Assembly: GCF_026000295.1 (NCBI RefSeq)
Contig: NZ_AP026769.1
Location: forward strand, 496,001-560,000
Direction of reading: 5' to 3'
From: Helicobacter suis HS1
GTDB taxonomy: Bacteria; Campylobacterota; Campylobacteria; Campylobacterales; Helicobacteraceae
Length of the DNA stretch: 64,000 nucleotides
Shown: in pieces, positions 27,011-38,800 of the stretch
Numbering within the stretch: the first letter of the stretch is position 1
Layout: every line of letters begins with the position of its first letter
The notes under the pieces: model-generated
The model's database searches: none
What the model saw: only the letters and a program-made list of their open reading frames with translations
What the model was told of the DNA's origin: nothing
Program-made: the position numbers and the translations under genes

Positions 27011-28615
27011 GTGTTAGAAATGTTAAGTAGCTCTCGGACTAGAACGGTACTCTATCTAGTTGTCCTTTTGGGTCTCTTTACTTTTTTTATTTTCATGATC
27101 GTCAAGCGCGATTATGCCAATTTAACCGAAATACAGGGGCGTATGGTAGCCCAAAGCGTCAATGCCTCTATTATTAATACGATCGTGCAGGCTATCACAG
27201 TGGGCACAACTAAGGCAATTTATAAAGCCATTGATGATAGCAATAAATTACCCGGAGTGGAAATGAAGTTTTATCCCGGAGAGCCAGATATCCGCCTCTT
27301 TGGGCTAAATCAAACTTTCACTAAAGACCCTCAGATATTAAAGTTTTTCCAGAACCCCAAAACACCCCAAGAAATTTTTATGCATGGGGAGGGTGAAAAT
27401 AAAAAAGTGGTGGTACTCCAGCCTTTAGTAGGCGATGCGCAGTGTGTGAGTTGCCATACTAATAATAAGCCCGGGGACATGATTGGGGTAATGGAGGTTA
27501 AACTCTCCTTAAAAGAATCTTATAATAACGCTAAGACTTTTAGTACTAAGACTTTAATCTGGATGATAGGGATTTCTTTAGGAATCACTATTCTACTTGC
27601 AGTTGTCGTACAAATAAATGTCATTGTACCACTTGCCAGATTTAGAGATACAGCTAAAAATTTAGTTTCTTCTAAAGAAGCAGATCTAACCAAGCGCTTA
27701 AATATCCAGACTAAAGATGAAATCGGGATTGTGGCTGGCTTTATTGATCAATTCTTTGATAAGATCGCAAGGATTATTCGGGTTGGTAAGCAAATTGTAG
27801 ATGATAATAACCGCACAGGTGAGGCTCTTGAAAAATCTACAGTGATTTTAAGACAAGCAGCACAAAAAGAAGCAAATGCCATGCAAAGCCTTAGAAACAT
27901 CAACCGCGAAGTTGAAGAGAGTTTGCAAATAGCACAAGGTAATTTGAGTGAAACCATTGCTAACTTGAATACAACCGATGTAACCCTCAATGAGTTTATC
28001 GCCAAAATCCAAAAGTCTGTGGATTTAATCCTTGCTTCTGTACAAAGCCAACAAGAGATTGCCACCGATTCAACCGCACTTGTCCAGCATGCTACTGAAA
28101 TAAAAAGCGTGCTTTCTATCATTGAAGAAATTGCCAATCAAACCAATTTATTAGCCCTTAATGCGGCCATTGAAGCGGCTAGAGCGGGTGAACACGGCAG
28201 AGGCTTTGCGGTGGTGGCTGATGAAGTGCGCAATTTAGCCAGTAAAACCCAAAAATCTCTAGGTGAGATCACGGCTATGGTTAACATGGTAACCCAAAGT
28301 ATTGAAAACATGGGCGAGAGGGTGCAAAGTGTTGCCACACAATCCCAAGAGGTTTCTGATAAAACCTCGCTTTTGATCACAGATGCCAAAAGTGCTAAGG
28401 ATAATTTGACTCTAACTAAGCAAAAATCCCAAGATACGGTGAGCCAAAATGAAACGGTTCTAGCTAAAATGGAGGAACTTAGCCGGGTGATTGATGATTT
28501 TAGTAAGACCTTTGTAGAGATTGGAGAGATACGCAAAGAACTAGGGAATTGTAATACGCAAATGATTACCAACAATCAAGAATTAGGCAAAGAATTTAAT
28601 AAGTTTAAAGTCTAG
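27011..28615 (+). CDS. Methyl-accepting chemotaxis protein with a periplasmic c-haem motif
   Basis: It has 534 residues from GTG 27011, 5 bp after GGAGG. Membrane helix 12-32, a periplasmic domain to about 180, helix 182-205, HAMP, then a coiled cytoplasmic signalling domain with the hairpin [22 protein letters not shown]. The periplasmic domain carries CVSCH at residues 145-149, a c-type haem attachment site, in a layout like DUF3365/haem-PAS sensors. It may sense redox, oxygen or nitric oxide. No C-terminal CheB/R tether is seen. A 15-bp palindrome lies upstream; comF follows by 2 bp. Confidence 0.9.
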   Translation: MLEMLSSSRTRTVLYLVVLLGLFTFFIFMIVKRDYANLTEIQGRMVAQSVNASIINTIVQAITVGTTKAIYKAIDDSNKLPGVEMKFYPGEPDIRLFGLNQTFTKDPQILKFFQNPKTPQEIFMHGEGENKKVVVLQPLVGDAQCVSCHTNNKPGDMIGVMEVKLSLKESYNNAKTFSTKTLIWMIGISLGITILLAVVVQINVIVPLARFRDTAKNLVSSKEADLTKRLNIQTKDEIGIVAGFIDQFFDKIARIIRVGKQIVDDNNRTGEALEKSTVILRQAAQKEANAMQSLRNINREVEESLQIAQGNLSETIANLNTTDVTLNEFIAKIQKSVDLILASVQSQQEIATDSTALVQHATEIKSVLSIIEEIANQTNLLALNAAIEAARAGEHGRGFAVVADEVRNLASKTQKSLGEITAMVNMVTQSIENMGERVQSVATQSQEVSDKTSLLITDAKSAKDNLTLTKQKSQDTVSQNETVLAKMEELSRVIDDFSKTFVEIGEIRKELGNCNTQMITNNQELGKEFNKFKV

Positions 28616-28617
28616 TT

Positions 28618-29199
28618 TTGCGTTGTGTGTTGTGCCTAGCATGGACTAGGCCTTTTAACCTTCTTTGCAAGCGTTGTTATGATGACTTGCCTCTTGTCTT
28701 CCAAACCCAAATGATACACGGCTTGCCCGTTTATAGTTTCTATCTTTATGAGGAGATAGAAATGCTTCTTAAAAGCAAATATAAAACACTGGGTAGCCGT
28801 ATTCTAAGCTTACTCTCTCAAAGAGCAAGAGAATATTTTTGCGCCCACTACACTTTTAAATCCTCTCCCCTCTATGCCTTGCCCATTGATGATCATGTCA
28901 AAAGAGGCTATTCGCATACAGCTATCATTGCCCGTACTTTTTGCAAAAGAGAACTTAAGAATCACTGTAAAGCCGTTTATGCCAAACTCATGGCTAAATC
29001 TACTGTAACTTATGCGGGAACTAGTTATCAATTTAGACAACAACACAAAAAAGACTTTGTTTTTAAAGGAGATCCTAATCTTAATTATTTTCTAGTTGAT
29101 GATGTACTCACTACGGGTAGTACAATGCAAGAGGCTATAAAGACCGTGATAGATTCTGGGGCGCGCGTGATCTTTGCTTTAGTGCTGGCTAAAACTTGA
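28618..29199 (+). CDS. comF: ComF-family phosphoribosyltransferase-like protein
   Basis: It has 193 residues from TTG 28618, two bases after the chemoreceptor stop. A zinc-binding pair of CxxC motifs at the start (RCVLC, CKRCY) and a PRPP-binding loop FLVDDVLTTGSTM near the end define ComF proteins, needed for DNA uptake in naturally competent bacteria. The length is slightly short for the family but complete. Confidence 0.85.
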   Translation: MRCVLCLAWTRPFNLLCKRCYDDLPLVFQTQMIHGLPVYSFYLYEEIEMLLKSKYKTLGSRILSLLSQRAREYFCAHYTFKSSPLYALPIDDHVKRGYSHTAIIARTFCKRELKNHCKAVYAKLMAKSTVTYAGTSYQFRQQHKKDFVFKGDPNLNYFLVDDVLTTGSTMQEAIKTVIDSGARVIFALVLAKT

Positions 29200-29585
29200 G
29201 GGAGATATCCAAATGCTAAAATATTTAAGCTTGTTTGGCTGGTATAAGCTTTACATCTTGGGTCTAAACCAGTGCACAAAGCCTCGAATGCTAATGGGCA
29301 GATGTTAGGCAAAAGTTTTATATCCGTAAGCTAACCATTCATAAGAACAAGCAAACGGGCAGGGTGGGTTTTCACTACTTCGCGGTAGATACTAGCAAAT
29401 ACCGCATAATTCTTTGTAGGAGTGAGCAGTCCCCTTCGTTTAGTTTGTGGCGCTTTCTTTCAGGTGGAGTTTAGAAATAAGGAGGCGATAAAGCCTTTAG
29501 ACTCTTTGCGCTCAAAACACTGACTGTGGCGAGCAATACAAAAGTAGAATTAAAAAAGTAATCTTATTTCAAAGGAGAATCGAAA
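29200..29585 (+). other. Decayed coding remnants
   Basis: No intact gene. A short frame at 29213 (GGGAGA site, MLKYLSLFGWYKLYIL) continues, after frame changes, as ANGQMLGKSFISV (29290) and KLTIHKNKQTGRVGFHYFAV (29328), which looks like one small broken gene of unknown family. From about 29450 the sequence resembles the 3' end of the second Sel1 gene of the 40-46 kb cluster, including the run-up to the next start codon. Confidence 0.4.
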
Positions 29586-29990
29586 ATGTTAAAAGGTGTT
29601 TTGTTGTGTAGGGTTGGTAGGTGTACTTTGCAGTGCGCAGGCTGAGGGAAAGGGCGATGCATATTTTTCAATGGTTCAAAAAGCTTTTGAAGATAAAGAT
29701 TACCAGCAAGCTTTAGCATACTATCAAAAAACAGCAAATATAGGAAGCGCTAAGGCTTATGACGGTTTGGGGGTCATGTATGAGATGGGAACGGGTGTGA
29801 GAAAAAATTACCAAAAGTCCTAAAATATTACAAGAAAGCAGCAGACACGGGAGATACTGAGGGTTATGACGACTTGGGGTTCATGTATTATGCAGGGAAA
29901 GGTGTGGGAAAAGACTACCAGCAGGCTTTAGCATATTTTAAAAAAGCCTGTGAGCTAGGATATGAGGAAGCGTGTAGTAAATCCCTCTGA
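29586..29990 (+). pseudogene. Frameshifted Hcp/Sel1-repeat protein
   Basis: Paralogous to the third Sel1 gene of the duplicated cluster. ATG 29586 (AAAGGAG site) encodes MLKGVLL, then one surplus base shifts the signal peptide out of frame. Residues corresponding to a secretion signal and two Sel1-like repeats follow (YFSMVQKAFEDKDYQQALAYY). Another one-base loss at about 29819 ends the frame, and the rest continues in a new frame to KKACELGYEEAC at 29990. That terminal Cys-x7-Cys is typical of Helicobacter cysteine-rich (Hcp) proteins, which are secreted. Confidence 0.7.
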
Positions 29991-30203
29991 ATTAATGCTT
30001 GCTTGAGTGGCATATTCTTTTGGAATTTCTACACGGATAAAATCTAGCCCAAGTTGCGCACACGCAACCCCTGTTGATCCACTCCCACAAAAGCAGTCTA
30101 ATACAATTGGAGGCTCTTCTTCATTTTTAGGTACAACTTCTAAAAGGCGTTCGAGTACTTCTAAGGCTTCTTTATGGGGTGGTTTTGGCCTCAATGTAGC
30201 CAA
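29955..30203 (-). pseudogene. C-terminal fragment of a DNA adenine methyltransferase
   Basis: About 80 residues: RPKPPHKEALEVLERLL followed by IVLDCFCGSGSTGVACAQLG, the SAM-binding motif I of N6-adenine (beta-class) methyltransferases. The catalytic part is missing. Upstream the sequence passes directly, with a frame change, into the second target-recognition domain of hsdS, so two restriction-modification genes appear fused by recombination near 30200. Confidence 0.65.
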
Positions 30204-30732
30204 ATAAAAGTATCACCGCCAATACAAATATCTTTATCACCAAAATAATCACCAAAATAAGCCACGGCTTTGCAAATACTATCCACATATTTACTCACAC
30301 CCACAATTACAAGATCCCCCCTTTAACCTTTTTCAATTTCTTAGCCAGTTGCGCCGTTACAAAGCTTTTGTAGTAGCCGTGTGGGTTTTATAGTGGGTGT
30401 GGATTTCTCCATAGTGGATAGCCCCTACAAGTGTGCCATCAGTATTAGCCGGGTGTGAATCAGCCTTAGTGAGTCCATTCCCACGCACAAACTCCCCAAT
30501 TTCCCCCAATCTCACCCACTCCACCCTAAAACTCTCTTTGAGTAGGGGGTGTTTAATAAGGCTTGTTGGGGGGTTAAAGCCGTCTTGAAGTGCTGGGTTT
30601 TGTATGTCTGTGTCTTGGCTTTTTTGTAACTCTATGTGTGTTTGTTCTACTGACCTGAAATTTGTTTCTCTGGAGGCATTAAACTCGTAAATTAAAAGCG
30701 CATTAAGATAGTAATGAAATTGTTTTTTTCTA

Positions 30733-30804
30733 GCTGTAAGCTCTGCTGTAAGCTCTGCTGTAAGCTCTGCTGTAAGCTCTGCTGTAAGCTCTGCTGTAAG
30801 CTCT
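30733..30804 (-). repeat. Six 12-bp repeats encoding ELTA/TAEL in hsdS
   Basis: GCTGTAAGCTCT repeats six times perfectly on the plus strand. In the hsdS frame it gives ELTA x6 between the central conserved region and RKKQF. In EcoR124-type enzymes the number of TAEL units sets the spacer length of the recognised DNA. Confidence 0.95.
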
Positions 30805-31125
30805 GTAAGGCAATCAAGAATGGTTACTATTCTCTCTTGAATAAAGAGAGGGGGAAGGGGGATTTTGAGGGTTTTAAAATCAGTTTTATTAAATTTTGGG
30901 TGTGCCCCTTGCGTGGTGATACTAGTGATAGCTTTTTGGAATAAAACTGATTTGAAAAAGTAAAACATAAAGTTAGATAACAAACGACTATCACATGGTC
31001 TAATTAAAATTGAATTAGTGGCTAAGCTCATAGGTTGCCCTAAATCAGGAACTTTAAAACACACCCCAACACTTCCAATATTGCACATGACCACATCATT
31101 TTAAGAAAATGATAAGAATATTCAT

Positions 31126-31163
31126 TGATATAAACAAAAGGAGGTGATATAAACAAAAGGAGG
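31126..31163. repeat. 19-bp tandem duplication in hsdS
   Basis: TGATATAAACAAAAGGAGG is present twice in direct succession. As 19 is not a multiple of three, it shifts the hsdS frame in the first recognition domain. Confidence 0.95.
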
Positions 31164-31610
31164 ACGCCAACCATTACTAAAGTCTTTTAGACGCACTAAA
31201 ATAGCGTAATCTTCTGCGTGCAAATATTGGACATGGCAACTCAGAATTTTAAAACTACCATTAGCTACATAATCCACAACGCTACACACCTCCCCCAACT
31301 CCACAAACTCCACCCCTCGTACTCTAAGTTCTTTTAACGCTTTTTCTAAAGGTAAGTTTTGTAATCTCGCGTGCAAATCCTCTTGTTCTTTTTTACACTC
31401 TCTTAAGTTTGTAGTCTGCTTTAGGTGTTTAATCTCACTTGTTGGGGTGTTTAACGCCTCTTTAAAAGCTGGACCTTGTGGGCTTTGCTCATTAGATCGC
31501 TTCTCTTTCATTCTTTAAAAATCTAAAAACCTTTAACCTTTCTGTATGCAACTTGTAGCTTGCCTACAATTCCCCCAACCCCCATTTTAGCCCTTGCTCA
31601 AGTTTTAGGT

Positions 31611-33160
31611 TTATCCTAACTGCCCTAAAAGCGCCTCTAGTCCCTCTCTTAACTGCGTTTGCCTTGCTACAATATTAGCAATTTCTGTATTCAAGGCCTT
31701 AATGTCTATTTTTTCTGTATTCTCTTTGGCTAAAACATATCTTTCAGCAGAAAGATTATAACCATTCTCTTTTATTTGCTCTATGCTAGCTAGAGTAGAA
31801 AAATGCGCGATTTGCTCCCTGTTTTCATAGACCTTTACAATCTTTTCTATGTGGCTCTTACCTAGTTTATTTTTAATCCCCTCTCTTGTATATTCCTCTT
31901 TAGCATCTATAAAAAGCACCTTATCATCGCCTCTACTCTTTTTAAGCACCACAATAGCTGTGGCAATATTGGTTCCAAAGAAAAGATCAGAGGGCAGGGC
32001 AATAATGGCATCTATAAAATTACGATCTACCAGATATGATCTAATCTTGGCTTCAGCCCCACCTCTATCAAGCACCCCCGGATACTGCACGATAGCCGCA
32101 GTTCCTTTATTAGAAAGCCAAGAGAGCATGTGTAAAGTAAAAGCTAGATCGGCCTTGCTTTTAGGGGCTAGCACTGAAGCAGGTGAAAAACGCGTATCAT
32201 TAATTAAAAGCGGATCATCTTTGCCTATCCAGCTTTTAGAGTAGGGCGGGTTGCTCACAATGACATCAAAGGGTTCTGCATCTTGTAATTGATGTGAAAC
32301 TTGTCATAATCAACATTATGTAAAAGCATATTAGCCCGGCACAGGTTATAGGTGGTTTGGTTAATCTCTTGTCCAAAAAAGCCCTGTTTGATATTTTCAA
32401 CCCCCAAAATTTTAGCAAACTGGAGCAAAAGCGAGCCACTCCCACAACAAGGATCATACACTTTATTAATGCTCTTTTGTTTATGAATAACTAGTGTTGT
32501 TAAAAGTTTACTCACCTCTGGAGGGGTAAAAAACTCACCCCCACTTTTGCCTGCCGTGCTAGCATACATACCCATTAAAAATTCATAGGCATCTCCAAAG
32601 ACATCAATACCGTTTTTCTGATAATGACTAATCTGCATGCTAGCCACTCCCTCTAAGAGCCTAGCAATGTTTTCATTTTTCGATTTAACGCCATTACCTA
32701 GCTTGTCGCTATTCATGTCTAAATCTGCAAACAACCCTTTAAAATTCTCCTGTGCCTCACTTTGCAAACTAGAGGCTTCAATATTTTTAAAAATATCATT
32801 GAGGGTTGTATTGAGTTTTCCAGCCTTTAATAACGGTCCAAGATTTTCAATCACATTTTCAAAAAGCCCACTGGGAGGAATATAAAAGCCCTTTTCCTCT
32901 AAAAGCATTTCTTTAGCTAAATTGGCTTTTTCATCTTTTAATTTCGCGTAATTAAAGCTTGCATCTCTTTTTTGCTCTGTCTCATTGATATAGTTAGCTA
33001 AATTTTCAGAGAGATAGCGATAAAGAATCATCCCTAAAACAAATTGCTTAAAATCCCACCCATCTACCGCACCTCTGAGTTTGTCAGCAATGTTCCAAAT
33101 AGCCTTAAAGAGGTGATCGCGGTGTGTGGAGCTAGTTTGTAGGTCAAGAGTCTCTGGCAT
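31611..33160 (-). pseudogene. hsdM: Type I DNA methyltransferase subunit HsdM, one frameshift
   Basis: Together about 517 codons, a normal HsdM length. The first part (33160-32255) has the helical N-terminal domain, [13 protein letters not shown] and SAM-binding [11 protein letters not shown]. The second begins with the catalytic SNPPYS and runs to the conserved C-terminus. Near 32288 one base is missing, so FHIN passes out of frame and stops at 32255; restoring one T gives [21 protein letters not shown]. No hsdR gene is in the window. The ATG is only 3 bp behind luxS with no good ribosome site, suggesting coupling to that operon. Confidence 0.85.
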
Positions 33161-33163
33161 GTT

Positions 33164-33622
33164 TTAGGCTTCTATGCTAGACCATTCATTGCGTTTGGCT
33201 AAGAATTCACGCGCTAGATTTTGCGCACCCTCTAGTGTGTGGTTAGCCGCCCAGCCACATTGTTTTTCATTGCTAGCGGGTACTTCTTTTGCTTTAAGCA
33301 CATCTTGCATGGTTTGTTCTAAGATTTCAAGAATACCCTCATAATTTTCATGGTTTAACACAGTCAAATAAAAACCGGTCTGGCATCCCATAGGCGACCA
33401 GTCAACAATATAATTTGCGTGGTTGCGGATCAATTCTGCGACTAAGTGTTCTAGCGAATGCAAACTAGGCATGTCCATGTGTTCTTTATTGGGCTGTTTA
33501 AAGCGCACATCATACTTAACGATAATATCCCCGTGCTCTCCTATTTTGCGATCGGCAACACGGACATAAGGCGCTTTGACCTTTGTGTGATCTAGATTAA
33601 AACTCTCAACATTCATTTTCAT
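33164..33622 (-). CDS. luxS: S-ribosylhomocysteine lyase LuxS
   Basis: A 152-residue metalloenzyme. Metal ligands HSLEH at residues 55-59 and the Cys of KQCGWA are present. It cleaves S-ribosylhomocysteine to homocysteine and the autoinducer-2 precursor DPD. ATG 33622 has GGAGTG 7 bp upstream. It follows metB and cysK, the H. pylori reverse-transsulfuration order, in which homocysteine is passed on to make cysteine. Confidence 0.96.
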   Translation of the reverse strand: MKMNVESFNLDHTKVKAPYVRVADRKIGEHGDIIVKYDVRFKQPNKEHMDMPSLHSLEHLVAELIRNHANYIVDWSPMGCQTGFYLTVLNHENYEGILEILEQTMQDVLKAKEVPASNEKQCGWAANHTLEGAQNLAREFLAKRNEWSSIEA

Positions 33623-33661
33623 GTATCACTCCTTATTAAATGGGGCATTCTAGCATATCCC

Positions 33662-34824
<1,163 letters not shown>

Positions 34825-35742
34825 TTATAGATAAATGCCCTTGGATAAATAGCGATCGGCTGCATCCGCAAAGATTGTAAGAACACAACTTCTCTCTGGC
34901 AAGCGCTCTATTTCGCGCAAAGCCGCTGCAAAAGCAGCGCCACTAGAACTACCCACAAGTAAGCCGCTTTTCCGGGCTAATTCTTTGGTGTAATAAAACC
35001 CTTCATCATCTGAAATGGTTTCAAAACGCTCAATGGGCAAATCTGCAAGAAAGGGAGGGATAAATTCCACCCCAATGCCTTCAATCTTATGAGGATGGGC
35101 TACACCGCCATTTAGAATCGAACCCTCTGGCTCTACACCAATTAAACGAATAGAGGGAATTTGTTCTTTTAAGTATTTGGCTGTGCCGGCAAAAGTCCCC
35201 CCGCTTCCAATCCCAGCAACAAAGCTAGTGAGTTGGTTTCCTAGTTCTTGAATAATTTCTGGTCCTAATGTGTAATAGTAGGTATCTGGATTCTTAGGGT
35301 TTTCAAATTGCAAAGGCAAGTAACTATCCGGGATACTTTGGGCTAATTCTTTGCTTTTAGCAATCGCCCCAATAATGCCTTCCTCACTAGGCGTATTGAT
35401 CACCTCAGCCCCTAAAGCTTTCATGAGTTGTTGTTTTTCCACACTAAATTTTTCCGGAACCACAAAAATTGTTTTTAAGTGGTGGTGCAAGGCTACAAGC
35501 GCTAAAGCAATCCCAGTATTACCAGCTGTGGGCTCAATAATGGTTGTTTTTGGCGTGATTTGACCTGTTTTTAAGCCCTCTTCAATGAGATATTTTCCCA
35601 AACGATCCTTGATACTGCCCCCCGGGTTTAAATGTTCTAATTTAGCATAAATTACCGAATCTTTAGGCAAGGGATAATTTTCTTTGCTAAATTTAAAAAC
35701 CGGGGTTGAGCCGATTGCCTGCGTAGTTGCGCTAATAACCAT
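34825..35742 (-). CDS. cysK: Cysteine synthase/cystathionine beta-synthase (MccA-like)
   Basis: It has 305 residues from ATG 35742, which has GGAGGC just upstream. A fold type II PLP enzyme: GGSIKDRLG with the PLP lysine, PTAGNTGIALA, GIGSGGTFAGTAKYL. In H. pylori the equivalent condenses O-acetylserine with homocysteine to cystathionine. It heads the cysK-metB-luxS cluster and is 22 bp from metB. An in-frame start at 35793 adds 17 residues without homology. Confidence 0.92.
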   Translation of the reverse strand: MVISATTQAIGSTPVFKFSKENYPLPKDSVIYAKLEHLNPGGSIKDRLGKYLIEEGLKTGQITPKTTIIEPTAGNTGIALALVALHHHLKTIFVVPEKFSVEKQQLMKALGAEVINTPSEEGIIGAIAKSKELAQSIPDSYLPLQFENPKNPDTYYYTLGPEIIQELGNQLTSFVAGIGSGGTFAGTAKYLKEQIPSIRLIGVEPEGSILNGGVAHPHKIEGIGVEFIPPFLADLPIERFETISDDEGFYYTKELARKSGLLVGSSSGAAFAAALREIERLPERSCVLTIFADAADRYLSKGIYL

Positions 35743-35881
35743 GTTGCCTCCAAAATTAAATCCAAAAGAATTATCAATCAAAATAAATACCAAACTAAAC
35801 GCGCATTAGTTTACCCCTAGTAAGCTAATTTAAAGTTTTATAGAATTGTGTACACTACGCCACTGGTGATTTTAAGTTTTT

Positions 35882-35889
35882 GCTATAAT
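35882..35889 (+). promoter_or_regulatory. Extended -10 promoter of carB
   Basis: GCTATAAT preceded by T (TGCTATAAT) lies 7 bp before the carB ATG. Transcription would begin about at 35896, giving a leaderless or near-leaderless mRNA; no ribosome site is present. Confidence 0.6.
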
Positions 35890-35896
35890 TTCACCT

Positions 35897-38800
35897 ATGC
35901 AACCTTTTAAAAGAATCTTACTCATCGGATCGGGTCCTATTGTCATTGGGCAAGCATGCGAGTTTGACTACTCCTCAAGTATTGCGCTTAAAACGCTTAA
36001 AAGCTTAGGCTATGAAGTGGTGCTTTTAAATTCTAATCCTATTACCATCAACACAGATAAAGCCCTGGCCTATAAAACCTATATTGAGCCTATTACTACA
36101 GATAATGTTTTAAAAATTGTGGCTTTAGAGAGTATTGAGGCGATTTTGCCCACTATGGGCGGACAAACAGCTTTAAATATCATCGTTGCCTTGCATAAAC
36201 AAGGGCATTTTGAGGGCGCGCTAAAGGGTGTGAAACTTTTAGGGGCTAGCATTGAGAGTATTTTAAAAGCAGAAGATCGGCGCGCTTTTAAAGAGTGTAT
36301 GCTCTCTATTGGGCTAGATTTGCCCAAAGGGGGTTATGCTTATAGTGAGGAGGATGCGCTTTCTGTGATCAAAGAGGTGGGTTTTCCTTGCATTATCCGC
36401 TCTAGTTTCACTCTAGGCGGGGAGGGTAGTTCTGTGGCCTTTAACATTGAGGAATTTAGAGAGCTCGCCCAATTTGCCCTAGAAGCCTCGCCTATCTCAG
36501 AAATTTTAATTGAGGAGAGTTTACTAGGCTGTAAAGAGTTTGAAATGGAGGTGGTACGCGATAAAGATGATAATTGCATCGTGGTGTGTTGCATTGAAAA
36601 TGTTGATCCTATGGGTGTGCACACGGGCGATAGCATCACCATTGCCCCCGCCCTCACCCTCACAGACAAAGAATACCAGCGCATGCGCGATGCCAGTTTT
36701 GCGGTGTTGCGCGCTGTAGGTGTGGATACTGGCGGGGCTAATGTGCAGTTTGCTATTAAGGGGAGGCGTCTATTAGTCATTGAGATGAACCCTCGCGTGA
36801 GCCGTAGCTCCGCTTTAGCTAGCAAGGCTACACTTTTTCCTATCGCAAAAGTAGCCACACTTCTAGCACTAGGACAGAGCTTAGAGCACATTCAAAATGA
36901 TATTACGCAGAGCACCAGCTGTTTTGAGCCCACCCTAGATTATGTCATCACTAAAATCCCGCATTTTGACTTTGAAAAATTCCCCCAAGTAGACACCACT
37001 TTAGGAACTTCTATGAAAAGCATTGGGGAGGTGATGGGCATTGGGGGGAGTTTTAAAGAAAGCCTGATGAAAGCCTTAGAGAGTGATTATCTTTTAAACA
37101 ATCTGCGCGCGTTTTTAGAAAATCCTTTAGATTTAGAATTTTTAAAAAAGGAGTTGCGCCGCCCCAATCCTAAACGGCTTTTTTATGTGATGCATGCCTT
37201 TGGCATAGGCTTGAGTGTGGAGGAAGTGCATCAGCTTTGTTGCATTGATACCTACTTTTTAAACGAAATAAGAGAGATTGTAGAAGCTCTTTTAAATCTA
37301 CGCACTCAGGAGGCAAACACTCTACTAAGTAATAAACCCGCTCTTTTTAAACTCAAAAGCATGGGCTGTAGCGATGCTTTGTTAGCTAGCTTTTTAAATA
37401 AGCAGGAGAGTACAATACGCGATGCGCGTAACCAACTCAATTTACACCCCTTGATGTATCAAGTGGATCTAAGTGCTAATGAATTTAAAAGCCCCACCCC
37501 CTTCTTTATAGCACCTATGCCCCCCCTTTGCTCCACACCCCCCTAAAATCCACCCGCTCTAAGGTGATCTTACTAGGCTCTAGCGCGAATAAAATCGGGG
37601 TAGGCATGGAGTTTGATTATGCGCTTACCCATGTCAGTTTAGCGCTTAAAAAAAGAGGATTTAGCCCTATTATCATCAATAACAATCCAGAAACCATCAG
37701 CACCGATCATGACACCAGCGACACGCTTTATTTTGAGCCTATTACGCTTGAGTGCGTGCTAGAAATTATCGTCAGAGAAAAAGAGCAATTACTAGGCGTA
37801 GTGGTGAGCTTTGGAGGACAGACCCCGCTTAAAATCGCCGCGGATTTAGAAAAACTGGGTATCCCTCTACTGGGCACAGCGTTTAAAAATATAAAAATTG
37901 CAGAAGAGCGTGATCTGTGCCACCAACTTTTAGATCGCCTCCATGTGGCCTATCCTAAGGGCTTGTGCGCACACTCCAAAGAACAAGCTAAGGAGTGCTT
38001 AGAAAAACTAGAATTGCCCTTGATTTTGCGCCCTAGTTTTGTATTGGGCGGAGCAAAGATGCGCATTTTGCACACTAAAGAGCAATGTTTAGAGTATATA
38101 GAAAACTATAGCTTTGAAACAAGCCTTTTAATAGATCACTTTTTAGAGGACGCACTAGAACTTGATGTTGATGCCCTGTGTGATCAAAAAAATGTGTTTG
38201 TGTGTAGCGTACTAGAACATATCGAGCCAGCAGGTATTCACTCAGGAGATAGTACCTGTTTTCTCCCCCCAAGTCTTAGCCCGGATCTGTTAGAAGAAGT
38301 GTATTACCAAACCCAAAAAATTGCGCTAGGATTACAAGTTTTAGGCCTACTTAATATCCAATTTGCCTACAAAGATCACCAACTTTTTGTATTAGAAATT
38401 AACCCTCGCTGTTCGCGCACAATCCCCTTTGTCTCTAAGGCTTTGGATTTAGATATTGCAGGGCTAGCTGCAGATGTGCTCATAGGGCAGAGTTTAGAGC
38501 AGATTGCTAAAGATGTTGCACTTGTGGCTAAAGAGGGGGGGTTGTTTGTGGCTAGGCCTTTGCATTATGTTTTTGTGAAGGAAAGCGTTTTTCCATTTAA
38601 TAAGCTTTATGGGGCAGATTTAGTGCTAGGCCCTGAGATGAAGAGCACCGGTGAGGTAGCAGGAGTGGGGCATACCCTAGCTGAGGCCTTTTATAAATCC
38701 CAGCTAGCTAGCCATAATCCTATTAAACATAAGGGTAGTATTTTTATCTCTCTTAAAGATCGCGATAAACAAAAGGCTATGCCCTTGATACGGGCTTTAA

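Larger units (their letters stand above)
30204..31511 (-). pseudogene. hsdS: Type I restriction specificity subunit, multiply frameshifted
   Basis: Read in pieces: N-terminal domain from ATG 31511 with VEFVELGEV; a first recognition domain broken at 31126-31163 by a 19-bp tandem duplication and at 31099-31102 by one missing base; NIGSVG and IPLPPLFIQERI; a central spacer with six ELTA repeats; RKKQFHYYLNALL; then the second domain, VEWVRLGEI, GAIHYGEIHTHYKT. That one is cut by a stop at 30357, and continues out of frame (KLKKVK, a 6-C tract at 30316-30321, VGVSKYVDS, AVAYFGD) to GGDTFIW. HsdS normally directs the HsdMR complex to a bipartite DNA site. It follows hsdM by 99 bp. Confidence 0.8.

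Noticed and set aside
30733-30804. Short regular repeats as a CRISPR array
   Set aside because: Twelve-bp units without spacers, in frame inside hsdS; no cas genes in the window.
30714-30944. Plus-strand frame with repeated KLCCKLCC, like a metal-binding peptide
   Set aside because: It is the antisense reading of the six TAEL repeats of hsdS; no ribosome site and no homology outside the repeat.
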